A stretch of 64,000 nt of DNA from the NCBI GenBank assembly GCA_037349315.1, contig JBAIAC010000001.1:38192001-38256000 (forward strand), given 5' to 3'. Within the stretch, counting starts at the first letter, position 1. Each line of letters starts with the position of its first letter. The stretch comes from Chelydra serpentina (taxonomy: Eukaryota > Chordata > Testudines > Chelydridae). The position numbers and the translations under genes were made by a program. Positions 47,921 to 58,510 of this stretch are shown one piece after another. The notes under the pieces are model-generated. The model worked only from the letters and a program-made list of their open reading frames with translations. It did not search any database and had not been told where the DNA came from.

Positions 47921-49160
47921 CATTTTTACAACACATCGAGAGGATTTCAAACATAATTTGGGAATTTGAATAGGAGATTTCTGTAATTTATTTGTTTAAC
48001 TTTGGCTCGCTTTTCTACTTGTTCCTAGCATGATACAGAACGTTCTTGGAGCAGCACCTAGTTTTCTCTCGTTGCCATAATGGCAGCCTGTCACAGGTTG
48101 GGGAGGTAATGACATATGCCATTAGGGAATCTGATGGGGGCAGGGGGTGACTTGTCTGCTGTTGGATACACCCTTGCCCAATCTAGAATCATTGCTACAG
48201 CCATCATCATCATTTTTAAACTGGGATGTGGTGGAGTCTAACAGAAAGATTAGCACTTCGCTTGGCCTCACTTCTGTGAACTGGGATTGCTGGCCTAAAA
48301 CGACCTGACTGAGAAGTTTCTTGTTGCCTGTTTAGCAGCTGTAAATTCTACCCCTGCATCTGTCCTCAGGCTAGCTGAGAACTGGCAGTAACAGGAGGCT
48401 GCTGTTGCCCTGTACAAAACCGCAAGCCAAGTTCCCCTGGCTGCATCAGCACAAGAGGGTCTGTTAGTGCTGAAGAAGCAACAATGGAGAGTAAAAATGT
48501 GCCAGTTAACCTTGAAGAGGGAGTCTGAGTTCCAGCTTTGGACAGCTGGCTAGCCAATATCTTCTGCTATGAAGCAGAGACAGTAGGTGGGTTGGTTAGC
48601 CGGAAGACAGTGGGCAACGGGGGTACTTGAGAAGGGGAGAGGAGACAAGAAAAGCAGTCAATAGTGGTGGAACCAGTGGAAGGAGGAAGGAACCAGGGAA
48701 GGAGGAACACACAGTGGTATGACAGAGATTGGGGAAAGGTGAACAGGAGGGGGGGAGATCAGAAAAGGTGAGGTGGCATTGGGAGATTGTGGCAGAGTTA
48801 ACAGGGAATGTTTTTCACATAAAAGAAATTGTGCGGGGGGGAGGGAGAAAAAAATAGAGATTGTGAGGGGGAAGTTCTGGGAAGACCAAGAGATGGGATG
48901 GGGACCCAAAGATGAAAGGAGTGGGGGAAAGATGGAGAAAGAATGCAAAAAGACTAGAATAATAATAGCCCAAACTAATTCTGCCTTAATCTCAGGGGGA
49001 AGATATTTAGGTCACTGCAGTCTAGCAGGGACAAAGCAATTCTTTGGCCTGACTAACTCGGGGGGGGGGGGGGGGGGCCACCATCATTTGACTTTGCCCA
49101 GGTTAAGCATGCAACAGAAATAATGGGTTTGTTTATCCAAATCCCCAAAAAGAAGTATAA
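47920..49160. other. intergenic, purine-rich, with an 18-G run
   Basis: No exon is recognised. 48590-48960 is rich in GGGGA/GGAGG words on the + strand. 49060-49077 is an uninterrupted run of 18 G. It lies about 100 bp beyond the predicted CYP1B1 polyadenylation signals. Confidence 0.6.
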
Positions 49161-49170
49161 ACTAAGCGGA

Positions 49171-49194
49171 TTTATTGTAAGAATAATTTTTATT
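49171..49194 (-). terminator. CYP1B1: candidate CYP1B1 polyadenylation signals
   Basis: On the - strand AATAAA occurs at 49194-49189 and again at 49176-49171. They would give a 3' UTR of about 2.4 kb, near the ~3 kb known for mammalian CYP1B1. Other AATAAA words occur closer to the stop (for example near 50350 and 51545), so alternative polyadenylation is possible. Confidence 0.4.
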
Positions 49195-51606
49195 TAATAT
49201 TTTGGTAATACAGTGATCCATTTTAAAATGACCACAAAGATTAGCTGTTTAAGAACTGCATACATTCTATCTGGCTATTAAACTTGAAGAATTTTACAGT
49301 GATAGTATGATGCACATATCTGACAAGCATTTATACTGTGTATCACCTGATCATAGACATACAGTTGAAATTGATTCGTGTGTATGAATGTCAGTCATGT
49401 TAGAAGCCAGATACATATTTTAAAGCTTTTGGGAGAAGTACAAAATTACAAAAATGATATTTTTTACTGAAATAGAAAACAATGATCCTTGAATTAGAAT
49501 AACTATTCTGTTGAAGGTTACAGCCTTTTTTATGGACATATAAAAGTATAAGTGAAAAATGTGTTGATCTAATATAGATCTGAGTATGAATATGTTAAGT
49601 ATGTCATACAGCATTTCACAGATATAGGCTAAGTTCTGGGATATCAAAGATTTTATGTAGTCCACAAAATACCTGAGGGATACCCCTTTTAGATTTAAAA
49701 AAGCCTTTGATTTTAATGTTTAGTTTTGAAAAACATGGACGTACATTCCCTACAAAATCAGAGATTTGAAATAGCTGAGTCAGGTGTGTCCCTACTACCT
49801 GGGTTTAGGGGGCAATGCTTTAAAGATCCTGATACAGATTCCTTTGAAGTTAATAGCAAAGTTCCTATGTACTTCAGTGGGATCAGGATCAGGCCTTCAT
49901 CGTTGCTCCCATCCAACACCACTGTGAGTTTTGCCATTGCTATCAATGGGGGGGGGGGAGAGGATTGTCATCTACTGTATAATATAACGCTCAGTCCTTC
50001 AAATCTTTATTCATGTGAGTAGTCCTCACTCTATCAAGTAGTCCCATTGATTTCATGTTTATAGCCCCAGGCCCATATTCCTCTATATACCATACAGTCT
50101 GATTTTGCAATAGTCTGTGCACCTCAAGCAATGTGCTGAGTGCCCCTAACTCCCATGGATTTCATTTAGAGTAGAGAGTGGTTTGTGTCTCACAGGAGGT
50201 GCCCAACACTTTGCAGGGTCTGCACTTTTATATATTAAAAAGCAGGTTCTCTGAGTGTTGTTCATTATCCTATATGACCATTACACAGTGGTTCAAGACT
50301 GAAATACTTCTCATGTATGTTTTACTTAACAGCTGATCACAAGGCTCTTTATTTGAAATTGTTAAGTGTTTTGTGAAATAATGCAAACTACAAAATGTTC
50401 AAATTATCCTGATTGGGCCCCAATAATTGTATGTAACCCAAACTCCCATTATTTTATGTTTCATGTCCTTACTGGAAGTAGATTACATTAATAGTACATG
50501 ATGAAACATCGCAGGCATAATTTTAACTCCAGCTAATAGGATGATTATAGGAACATAACTATATCTATTCCACATGTTTTTTGATCTTAGTGGCACAAAA
50601 GTTCTAAGACACGTTCTCCTGCAAATCTATGTGAATTTTAATGGCACTGCTCATGTGATTAAGTGTTGGCATGTGCCTAAAGATTGGCAGAATCAGGCAT
50701 AAACTTTTAGCTGAGAAAATAAACAGTCCACAATAAAAGGCCATCCTTAAGTAGGTTTTCCTAATGAAAATATCTATTATTTTTCCTTTGATCAGTACCT
50801 TTGCTTCTGCTTATGAATAAATTAATGGATTATATATCATATCTGCTGTTTGGTGACTTACCACTTTTAATCTTTCTGCTTGAGATGTAATGAATTTCAG
50901 TACATTCCATTTGTTCACATATAGATTATGAAATACATTTCAAAATTCCGTTGTGCTCATAAACAAGTCTTTTTGTAGTCAGACTTGAAATACTTTGGAA
51001 TGTTAAAGGCAAGCTTGGCATTTTACCCAACTTCATTTGAAAGTTTATCATCAAGGCACTGAAACACACCCCAGCGCCCGTCCCAGGATGCAACACGAGC
51101 CCATAGCAGTTCCCTGCATAGGGCGCTTGCAGAATCTGGCTCCAACAATCTAGGCACCTCTTTCCATACAAGATTTCACTTTGGGGTGTAGAGTCTTTGA
51201 AGGCAATTTAGGGCTGAGAAAGCTGCGATGAGACAGGGAAAGGGTTGCGCAAGGAGTGGCCGGGACACTCCAGCCAGGCAGTTAATGAGGAGGGTGTTAA
51301 AATAACTGTTTTCTTCTGCCTATTCACCAAAACCAAATTTACTTTCAAATCACATATTTTTTGCCTGTATTTCAGCACTTAGTATATTTATAAGGTGCCC
51401 CTGGTGCGTGCTCTCTCTCTTGCTCTCTCTCTAATATTAAAAAAGAGGACCTGCTTAATGCTGGGGCAATTCCACTCCCCAGCGTTTTGTGGTACTTGGT
51501 ATATTACAAAGAGCTCACCAGCGCAGGATATTATTATTTACTTTATTTTAAGTCTAAAAAGAGAGAGGTGGGAGCCTCCTTATATATTTTATTCAAATGT
51601 AAATAT
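49171..51606 (-). other. CYP1B1: CYP1B1 3' UTR (predicted)
   Basis: This AT-rich stretch follows the CYP1B1 stop. It is poor in obvious repeats apart from one decayed short palindrome at 49825-49896 (GATCCTGATACAGATTCC ... GGGATCAGGATCAGGCC) and a G run near 49950. Low repeat density compared with the flanks fits a transcribed UTR, but the extent is inferred. Confidence 0.4.
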
Positions 51607-52219
51607 TCATAGATTTGCTGATAGATGATTTTCAGTAGCTGTTTTCTCTGCTTGCAATCTTTGGACAGCTTTATCTAGCAAATCCATAGTCTCCCTAAGA
51701 GTGACATTAACTGTAAATGGCTTAGGTTTAATGGTCAACCCATAGGTGAAGTCCATTTTAGAGTCCTCATTTGGATTAGCAATAAAATTGCACTGGTGTA
51801 CCAGTATGGAGGTAAAGAGAAAGAGCTGCATCTTGGATAACTCCTCTCCAATGCACCTACGTTTACCCAATGAGAAAATCATCACATTGCTAGTAAGATC
51901 TTTGTTAATGAATCCATTCTCATCCAGGAATCTTGTTGGATCAAAATCCTCTGGGTTGGACCATTTTTCTGGGTCATGATTCACTGACCACTGATTGATG
52001 AATATGACTGTATCTTTGGGAATGAGGTAGCCCATTATGGAGGTGTCGACTGTGGTGGCATGTGGAATAGTGACTGGCACAAAGCTACTGAAACGCATGG
52101 ATTCATAAAGGAATGCCATAACATAGGGCAAATGAGGCTGATCTTCTGCACAGGGCAAGCGATCTCTGCCAACAATCCTGTCCACTTCTTCTTGCATTTT
52201 AACCTGCACCTTTGGATAT
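51607..52219 (-). CDS. CYP1B1: CYP1B1 last coding exon (C-terminal P450 half)
   Basis: Cytochrome P450 1B1 is an ER-membrane monooxygenase acting on steroids, retinoids and aromatic hydrocarbons with NADPH-P450 reductase. This exon starts after the acceptor CCAACAG with A-TAT-CCA, completing Arg332 split across the intron and reading [11 protein letters not shown]. In full-protein numbering the ExxR motif is E371-R374 (ESMR), the PERF-like motif FDPTRF is at 424-429 and the heme signature [10 protein letters not shown] is at 447-456, with Cys454 as thiolate ligand. The 203 complete codons end at a TAA. Compared with the recalled human protein, conservation is very high around NQWSVNHDP and GLTIKPK. 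Codon use is AT-rich, in sharp contrast with the first coding exon. Confidence 0.96.
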
Positions 52220-52321
52220 CTGTTGGGATTTAAAAATATATATTATATATACACAAGTCATCTATGCAAATATAATCTACATTTTCAAACGGACTTGCTT
52301 TTTGAAAGAATCGTATTTAAC

Positions 52322-52699
52322 TAGAGCTGCTCAAATTTTTTCACAATTTTTGTCAACTGCAGTTGTGTCCAAATAAAATATTTCATGGAAACATGTTGAT
52401 TATGACCAATTTTCAGTGGGGAAAAAGTAAAAATGATTTGTTTCAATTTGTTTAATTTAGACTGCTATATTAAAATTTTATTGTATATTACATTTAATAT
52501 TTCATATGTGTATTATATATTTCAATGCAATATAAAAGTTGAAACAAAATGGATTTAAATGACACTGAATTAATTTTTTGGAATTTTTGTTTTGAAGAAA
52601 ATTTTTAAATTTCAGCTTTTCATTCTAAATCCGAATTACTCCCCCTCCCCCAATAGGAATTTCTTACAGAATGGAAATTCTGGTTCTTGACCAGCTCTA
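52322..52699. repeat. MITE with TAGAGCTG ends
   Basis: TAGAGCTGCTCAAATTTTTT and GGTTCTTGACCAGCTCTA are inverted, with a very AT-rich middle (runs of TATT, ATTT). It lies about 100 bp beyond the CYP1B1 acceptor. No ORF. Confidence 0.55.
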
Positions 52700-53192
52700 C
52701 ATGTAACCTCTAAATCTGTTTGCATTGGTGTTTGAATTAACACATACGAGACTGTATAACACATGGATTAGAGCTGTATGTAGTTTTTTTTTTAAACTAA
52801 AATATTTATCTGATAAATTATCAGAATAGGAAAGTTCATGAGCACTTGGATCTTTGTGGATATTTACATATCAATATACACTTTTTCATGGTACTGCATT
52901 GTATTTAGGATCACTAGCAAAAACATATTCCAAATTTGTTTTATAAACTTGGAGAAGGATCTCCAAGTGAGAGAGATTATAAACGAAATAAACAAGCAAA
53001 AACATCATAGAGAGGAAAAAATAGGCTGATTTCCTTTGATGTTTTTTTAAGCCCTCATTCCTTCCCTCTCTAAAAGCAACATAGCTCTATTGTCTTCAAA
53101 AAATTATAGATGCGGGAAGTTTTGATTTTTAACTCATCAAGTTTGGGCTTTTCATGTTCCTGCGTCTCCCCCCTCTCTCAGTATATCTGCAT

Positions 53193-53770
53193 GAGACAAG
53201 GTGGGTGAGGTAATATATTCTATTAGCTATTAGACTAACTTCTATTGGTGAGAGACGCAAACTTTGGAGCTACACCGGGCCCTTCCTCACGTTTGGGAAA
53301 GGTATTCAGAGTGTCACAGCCAATACAAGGATCAAACAGATAGTTTAGCATAACTAGCACTTTTTCTAAGGGACTATTCAAGGTGAAGTGGCCCATTAAC
53401 ACCTCTGTAGTCATAAGACAAAAAGTGGAATTAGTGGGTTACAGATTGTTGTAATAAACCATAAATCCAGTGTCTTTATTAAGACCATGATTTTTAGTGT
53501 CTAGCAAAGTTATGAATTTAAGCTCTGGGGCTCATCTTTTGAAAGTGTTGTGAAGGCTTCCTTTGAGGCTGAGCACTGAGAGGTCAGATCCCTTTGTGAC
53601 ATGTATGTCTGCAATTAGAATGCCAAATAGGTTATGTAAACAGAAGTGGGTACTAACCCACAAAAGCTTATGCTGAAATAAATTTGTTAGTCTCTAAGGT
53701 GCTACAAGTTTTTCTTTCTTATTTTCATTTTGCTGACACAGACTAACACGGCTACTACACTGAAACCTAG
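53193..53770 (-). repeat. composite interspersed repeat with SINE-like end
   Basis: The left part is the GGTGGGTGAGGTAATAT repeat without its palindromic partner. The right part, read on the - strand from 53755, has GTAGCCGTGTTAGTCTGTGT and CTTAGAGACTAACAAATTTA. This matches the + strand repeat at 60079-60265. It is typical of abundant turtle repeats; I do not assign a family name with certainty. Confidence 0.6.
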
Positions 53771-55644
53771 AAATTATACCCCTACTCTTAAGGTGTCAAA
53801 TATGTCTGTTTTTTAAGTAGCAGCTAAGTAGATGAGCCTAAGGAGATAACGTCCACAGAAAGTGCAAATGATTAAGGAAACGCTGGGAGATGAAAAGGAG
53901 GTAACACCAGTTTCTTGCTATTTAAATGCCTCTTCCAACCTTAAAATTTTTGCTGAGTCCAATCATTTTCAGTGAGGTGACTATTATGGTGCGTTTATAC
54001 GCACACGCTGCCCAATGGGTCCACCTGCTCTAAAGCTTTGAGGTTGTTTTTCACTAGTCATGCAACTGTAATAAAGGCACCCACATTATAGGAGCAATAG
54101 CATAATAGAGGGGTTGTAAACCAGTGCATGAACTCTTTATCTTGTTTAAGTAGATATCCTGTTCCTACGACCTCTTGACCGGGTAAAATCTGTTACTTTT
54201 GGGTTTGTTTTGTTGCCTTTTTGCCAGCCTGTATCTTTATGCAACGTTTACTGGATCCATGGAGTGCATTGGGTTGGTTTTTTTTAATATCTTTAGTTTT
54301 TGGCAGTTTTCCCAGAGCTTCCGTGTGAGTTAATCAGGAACAACCAAGGTACTTTAGTGCCCACAAATACAGGATTGTTACCGTATGTTTACTTTCTACT
54401 AGAAACAAAGAGCTAATAACCAGATCAGTTCAGTTTGATGCTTACACATCACGGGCAATCTAAGTATTCACCTCTAATAATGGGCCAATTTGTTCATGGA
54501 GCATATTTAATACATTAGATTTTGGTTGCCGGATTCATTCCAACTTGTCTGTCTTATGTCACACAAAATGTTCTGTACAGCTAGACCTATTAGTTTATAA
54601 GCATTGTTTATTTTAGTTGGCTTTTATATATGGATCCTTTCCAACAGCTGCATCTAATTGTGTTTGAGGAACTGGAGTGGGGAAAGCAATAGACTTGCTA
54701 TGTGACCAGTGACACAACCTCACTGTCACATTTCAGAAGCATGGCAGGGGAGAGAAGAAAACTGATTAAAACAAAAGTAATGAAACTGATGGGGTATATT
54801 TTCCCAGAACGCTGAAATTTTGACTGGCAAAGGGCAACTTTATTCTTTAGACTTCAACTAGCAGGATGTAGCCATACCTGGGTCTCATAAACTGATAAAC
54901 CTCCCCTGCCTAAGGCAACAAAAAGCCAGGTTGGCTCGATTCTCATCTCTCTCCCGCCAAGAGAGATCAGAATCAGGCTCTGTATTTGTAAACTATTTTA
55001 ACCCTTGCTGGAAGCTCTTGCCTTAAAGCGGGGAGGTCATTGCCATGTTTCCCTTAGAGGATTTTTTATATATATATATATAAAATTGTGACAAGATTCT
55101 CACTTTCGGCTTCCACAAGAAAGCTGGGAGTGGGTCCTGCTGCTGGAAAGAAACAGCTGCAGTCAGGCTGATGTAGCAGCACTAGTGAAGAGGGTCAAGG
55201 TCTAGGATCTTGCACTAAGAGGGACTCTAGGTTCATCCCCATTTGTGGTAGGTTACAGAAGGGCTAGGATCGCTACGAGTGATGTCTATTTCTTATATAG
55301 CACTATTCACAGTCTTTTTAACGTATTTATCCTCCCAGCACCCCACTGAACTAGGGACGCAGCATTATCCCGGTTTTACAGATGGGGAACTGAGGCATAA
55401 ACCAAGGTCACTCAGCAGAGCCAAGAACGGAATCCAGATCTCCCCTATCCTAAGCCACTCGACCCTCCTTCCCCGCTGCGGGGTCTAGTTCATGGCCTGG
55501 AGGGAGAGGAGACGGGTTAGGATCTCGCACTAGCAGGGATGCTGGGTTCATGCTGGTTGCTGAGATGACAGGTTTGGACGGGGGTCAGGGACAGGGAGCG
55601 ATGCCAGCCCCAGGCTGGGCGGAAACCCCACGCTGCTGGTTCTG

Positions 55645-55725
55645 GGGTGACCAGCTGTCCCCATATTAGGGGCTTTATCTTAGGCACCCAACTCTACCCC
55701 CCCCCTCTTCACACTTGCCCCCCCC
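55645..55725. repeat. half MITE (GGGTGACCAG) next to CYP1B1 donor
   Basis: GGGGTGACCAGCTGTCCCCA and the following CATATTAGGGGCTTTATCTT match the left part of the GGGTGACCAGA family. The right terminus is absent and a C-rich stretch follows. It ends about 60 bp from the splice donor at 55786. Confidence 0.55.
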
Positions 55726-55786
55726 CCGCGTTGGGGGTCTGGGGTGGTTCTCTCCGAGCTTCTGGGCCCCGCCCGAGCGCACCCAC

Positions 55787-56781
55787 CGGATGAGGAAGAT
55801 GATGAGCCACTGCAGGGCGGTGGAGAGGGTGTCCTGGCTGGCCCCGAAGATGTCGGTGACGGTGGCGGGCACGTGCTCCAGCGGCAGCCGGGGCTGCTCC
55901 TGCTGGAGGCTGATGAAGGCGTCGAGCATGTCGCGCGGGGCGGCCCCGGGGCGCAGGCGGCCGCGGCGCTGCAGGAACTTGCCGCGCACGAAGCCGTAGA
56001 AGTCGCGGTTGAGCTGGCGGAAGGCGCGGTAGGCGGCGCGCACCGGGTTGGGGAAGCGCTGGAGCCAGGGCAGCGCGTCCACCAGGCTGCCGGCCCCCAC
56101 CGTGCGGCCGAACTGCTCGTTGCGTCCCACCAGCCGCAGGAACTCGGCGTCGCCGTGGCTGTAGCGGCGGCCGAAGCACAGGGCGCTCATCACGTTGGCC
56201 ACGGCCACCACCAGGCTGCGCGAGGGGTCCCGGAAGGCGCCGCCCGCGCTGCCCCGCACCAGCAGCGCCACCAGCGCCCGCGCCTCGCCCAGCAGGTGCT
56301 GCTCCAGCAGGCGGCGCGGGGCCGGGCTGCCGGTGGAGAAGGCCCGCACGGTGGAGTGCGCCAGCCGGCGCTGCAGCTTCCACAGCTCGGAGTAGCCGCC
56401 GAAGGCCAGGCTGCGGCCCCCGGACACCAGCTGGAAGGAGGGGAAGCGCGGCCGGCCGGCGAAGGCGGCCCCCTGGCGGACGAGCGCCCCGCGGATGGCG
56501 CGCTCGCCGTTCAGCACCACCACGGGCCGGCTGCCCAGGCGCAGCTGAAACACGTCGCCGTAGGTGCGGGCCAGGCGGGCGAAGGTGAGGTGCGGGGCGC
56601 TGCCCAGCTGAGCCGCGTTGCCGATCAGGGGCCACGGGAAAGGGCCCGGGGGCTCCAGGCGCCGCGGCCGCAGGAGGAGCTTCGCCAGGTGGATGGCGGC
56701 GAGCAGGGAGAGGAGCAGCAGCAGGGCGCTCTGCAGGGGCGGGATGCTGGAGAGCGCCTCTCCCAGCCGCCGGAGGGCCAT
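55787..56781 (-). CDS. CYP1B1: CYP1B1 first coding exon (N-terminal P450 half)
   Basis: This exon starts at an ATG directly after the acceptor TTCCCCCCGCAG|C and gives 331 codons plus two bases of Arg332. Joined to 52219-51607 it makes a 535-residue protein; human CYP1B1 has 543. Visible features are an N-terminal membrane anchor (about 19-37, [10 protein letters not shown]), the proline hinge [12 protein letters not shown] (44-55), the C-helix WKLQRR (134-139) and the I-helix oxygen-binding motif GASQDT (313-318). The segment before the I-helix is shorter than in human. The exon is extremely GC-rich, so long frames also stay open on the other strand and in a second - frame; those are shadows. 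The only other candidates, CYP1A genes, have more and smaller coding exons. Confidence 0.97.
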
Positions 56782-56782
56782 G

Positions 56783-56790
56783 CTGCGGGG
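56783..56790 (-). other. CYP1B1: splice acceptor immediately before CYP1B1 ATG
   Basis: CCCCGCAG ends one base before the ATG, preceded by the tract CTCTCCTTCC. As in mammals, a non-coding first exon must lie upstream. The best nearby donor word, GGCAG|GTGCGG at 56840, would leave an intron of only about 56 bp. CAACAG|GTCAGT at 57583 would leave about 800 bp. I cannot choose. Confidence 0.6.
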
Positions 56791-57551
56791 GGAAGGAGAG
56801 GTCAGGCCGGGCCCTGGAGGAAGGGTTCATGTGCCCGCACCTGCCGGGCAGCAAAAGGCGGCGGGGGGCTGCAGATGCGCCGGCTTCGCAGAGGCGGCCA
56901 GTGTAAATAGAACAAGGTCTGATACCGGCGCCAGCGAGCGACGCTGTTGATCATGTCACTGCGGAGCCGGCGATGTGCCTAGAAAGCGCCTAGCGCGCGG
57001 CTGGGGGCCGAGCGAAACCCGCCGCAATCAAGCCCCGCTGGCGGTTTTGAGGGCTGGGGAGGCGCTCGCCCCGGGCAGCAGAGGGGAAGTTTGCCTCGTG
57101 GCATGCGGACTCCCACGGCAGGAGAGGGCGAAAAGAGGAGGATGCGCTCGCTGTACGGAGCTGCCGCGACGTGGAAGCTGCAAGAAGCTCCTTCCTTATA
57201 CAGGTCGGGCAGGTGATGCCAGCACCGCACGTCGGTGCCTGCTGCAAAATAAATGGGGTCGATCCCTTTGGAATCTGCGCCCAACGCTCCTAGTTGTCTT
57301 TGGGGGGACCCCGGTAATCTGAACAAGATTTCCCCCTTCTTGGCTTTAAGCAGCGGTAGGCATGAAGTGGTGACGGTCAGTGAGCGAGCATGGGCTGAGG
57401 GAGATGGGCACAGCCCCAGGGATCCAGGAATATACTTCCTACCCCCATAGCAGTTACCGGTGTGGTAACTAAGAGCTCCTAGACAAGCGTCTAAACGTGC
57501 TTCATATTTTGTCTTTTCAGTTGAGTGTGGGGGGAGGGAAAGGGGCAAGGC

Positions 57552-57562
57552 GGCCTTTTAAA
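57552..57562 (-). promoter_or_regulatory. CYP1B1: TATA-like box candidate for CYP1B1
   Basis: The - strand reads TTTAAAAGGCC here, about 780 bp upstream of the ATG and 0.8-0.9 kb downstream of the response-element cluster. This spacing matches the mammalian gene. A second TATA word (GTATAAGG) lies on the - strand at about 57195-57202. The start site is not determined. Confidence 0.3.
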
Positions 57563-58325
57563 AAAATCTCTAATAAAACTGACCTGTTGGAAAATGCTCC
57601 CAGCGGAGATTTCTGGGCTCAGGTGGGAGGATCCGGGGCAGCCTGCAGCTGCTGGGATCCGGGCAATTGGGCAGCACCAGCCGGAGACTCAGCACGCCGC
57701 GCAGCAATGAGGTTCAGCTCCCACACTGTGGGAAACTCATTAGAAGCCCAGGTCTTGTCCCCTGGGCAGGTCATGGGCAGGCAAATGCCAATTGCACCCG
57801 ATCCCGCATCGTGCCTTGTTCTAACCTTCGGAGCACGTCAGCAGCCGGCCTCCTCCAGACGAAGTAGACAGCCAGGTGGGATCCCCGCACAGAGCCCGGG
57901 TGATGGGGGAACCAAAACCTGCAGAGAAAACGAGTGTGAGCGTTTAGTGACCCTCGGAGTTGAGCCGGGCTGGGCAGCTTCCTGGCTTCAAATCCACCAG
58001 CAGCTGCAGCCTCCAGCCCGCAGTTAGCCCTTCCCGAATTGCCTGGTCTTGACAAATCGCAGCCGCCCGGCTCTTCCCTACGGGACCCCGCTCTTTGTCA
58101 GTTGCCTTTGGCCCCAGCCCATCGGACTGGCGGAGCCTTCGAGGTTTCCTGACTTTGGGGGAACGCTTAGCAAAGCGGTTCCAGCTGAGCGGCTGGCGGG
58201 GCTGTGGGATCGCGGACTTCTGTGGCAGGAGGGAAAATCCCCTTCATCTTCAGGGTTTATGAAGTTGGAAAGTTTCCCCCCCCCCTCCTTTGCCTGTCGC
58301 CTCCCAGTTGCGTGCAGAGTTTGCA

Positions 58326-58332
58326 TTGCGTG
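58326..58332. promoter_or_regulatory. CYP1B1: xenobiotic response element (TTGCGTG)
   Basis: TTGCGTGAG matches the TNGCGTG core bound by the AhR-ARNT dimer, on the + strand, opposite to CYP1B1 transcription (these elements work in either orientation). It lies about 1.55 kb upstream of the ATG. The same location is used by the known mammalian CYP1B1 enhancer. A bare GCGTG core follows at 58446-58450. Confidence 0.6.
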
Positions 58333-58464
58333 AGGCTGTGGTGGAACCCGCCAGCCATCTCCTCCCCCCTGTTCTCCCTCTTCACAGCACCTGACTCCAG
58401 CTTAAAGGGAAATAACGCGAAGCTGGACAATACAGGCGCCCGGCCGCGTGCACCATTAGGAAAC

Positions 58465-58504
58465 GGCTGTAGCGTGGGGAGCCAGGCTGTAGCGTGGGGA
58501 GCCA
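58465..58504. promoter_or_regulatory. CYP1B1: two tandem 20-bp repeats, each with a TAGCGTG element
   Basis: The 20-mer starting GGCTGTAGCGTG and ending GGGGAGCCA occurs at 58465-58484 and again without a change at 58485-58504. Each copy carries TAGCGTG (58470-58476 and 58490-58496), a full TNGCGTG AhR-ARNT core. The repeat spaces the two cores 20 bp apart, close to two helical turns. Binding is inferred, not shown. Confidence 0.6.
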
Positions 58505-58510
58505 GGCTGA

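Larger units (their letters stand above)
52220..55786 (-). other. CYP1B1: CYP1B1 intron between coding exons (3.57 kb)
   Basis: The donor CG|GTGGGT at 55786 and acceptor CAACAG at 52221-52220 bound a phase-2 intron. It contains a MITE with TAGAGCTG...CAGCTCTA ends (52322-52699), a long composite repeat (53193-53770), a TA run near 55068-55082 and a half copy of the GGGTGACCAGA MITE (55645-55725). The rest appears unique. Confidence 0.85.
55700..57250. promoter_or_regulatory. CYP1B1: CpG island over CYP1B1 first coding exon
   Basis: From about 55700 to 57250 the sequence is dense in CG and GC words on both strands, unlike the AT-rich surroundings. It covers the whole first coding exon, the presumed first intron and part of the 5' region. 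This is expected for an inducible vertebrate gene with a CpG-island promoter; base counts were not computed. Confidence 0.75.

Noticed and set aside
56839..56840. GGCAG|GTGCGG as the CYP1B1 exon 1 donor
   Set aside because: It would leave an intron of about 56 bp, shorter than vertebrate introns usually allow; kept only as a possibility in the acceptor entry.
55709..56854. 381-codon - strand frame overlapping CYP1B1 exon
   Set aside because: Pro/Ala/Arg-rich shifted-frame shadow of CYP1B1. The true frame has all P450 motifs and correct splice phase.
55744..56910. 388-codon frame on the + strand opposite CYP1B1 exon
   Set aside because: It is exactly antisense to a highly GC-rich real exon and reads as Ala/Gly/Glu-rich low-complexity protein with no domain. 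GC-rich DNA lacks stops in several frames.
56979..57548. 189-codon - frame just upstream of CYP1B1
   Set aside because: Lies in the CpG-rich 5' region, has no domain, and probably overlaps the untranslated first exon or promoter.
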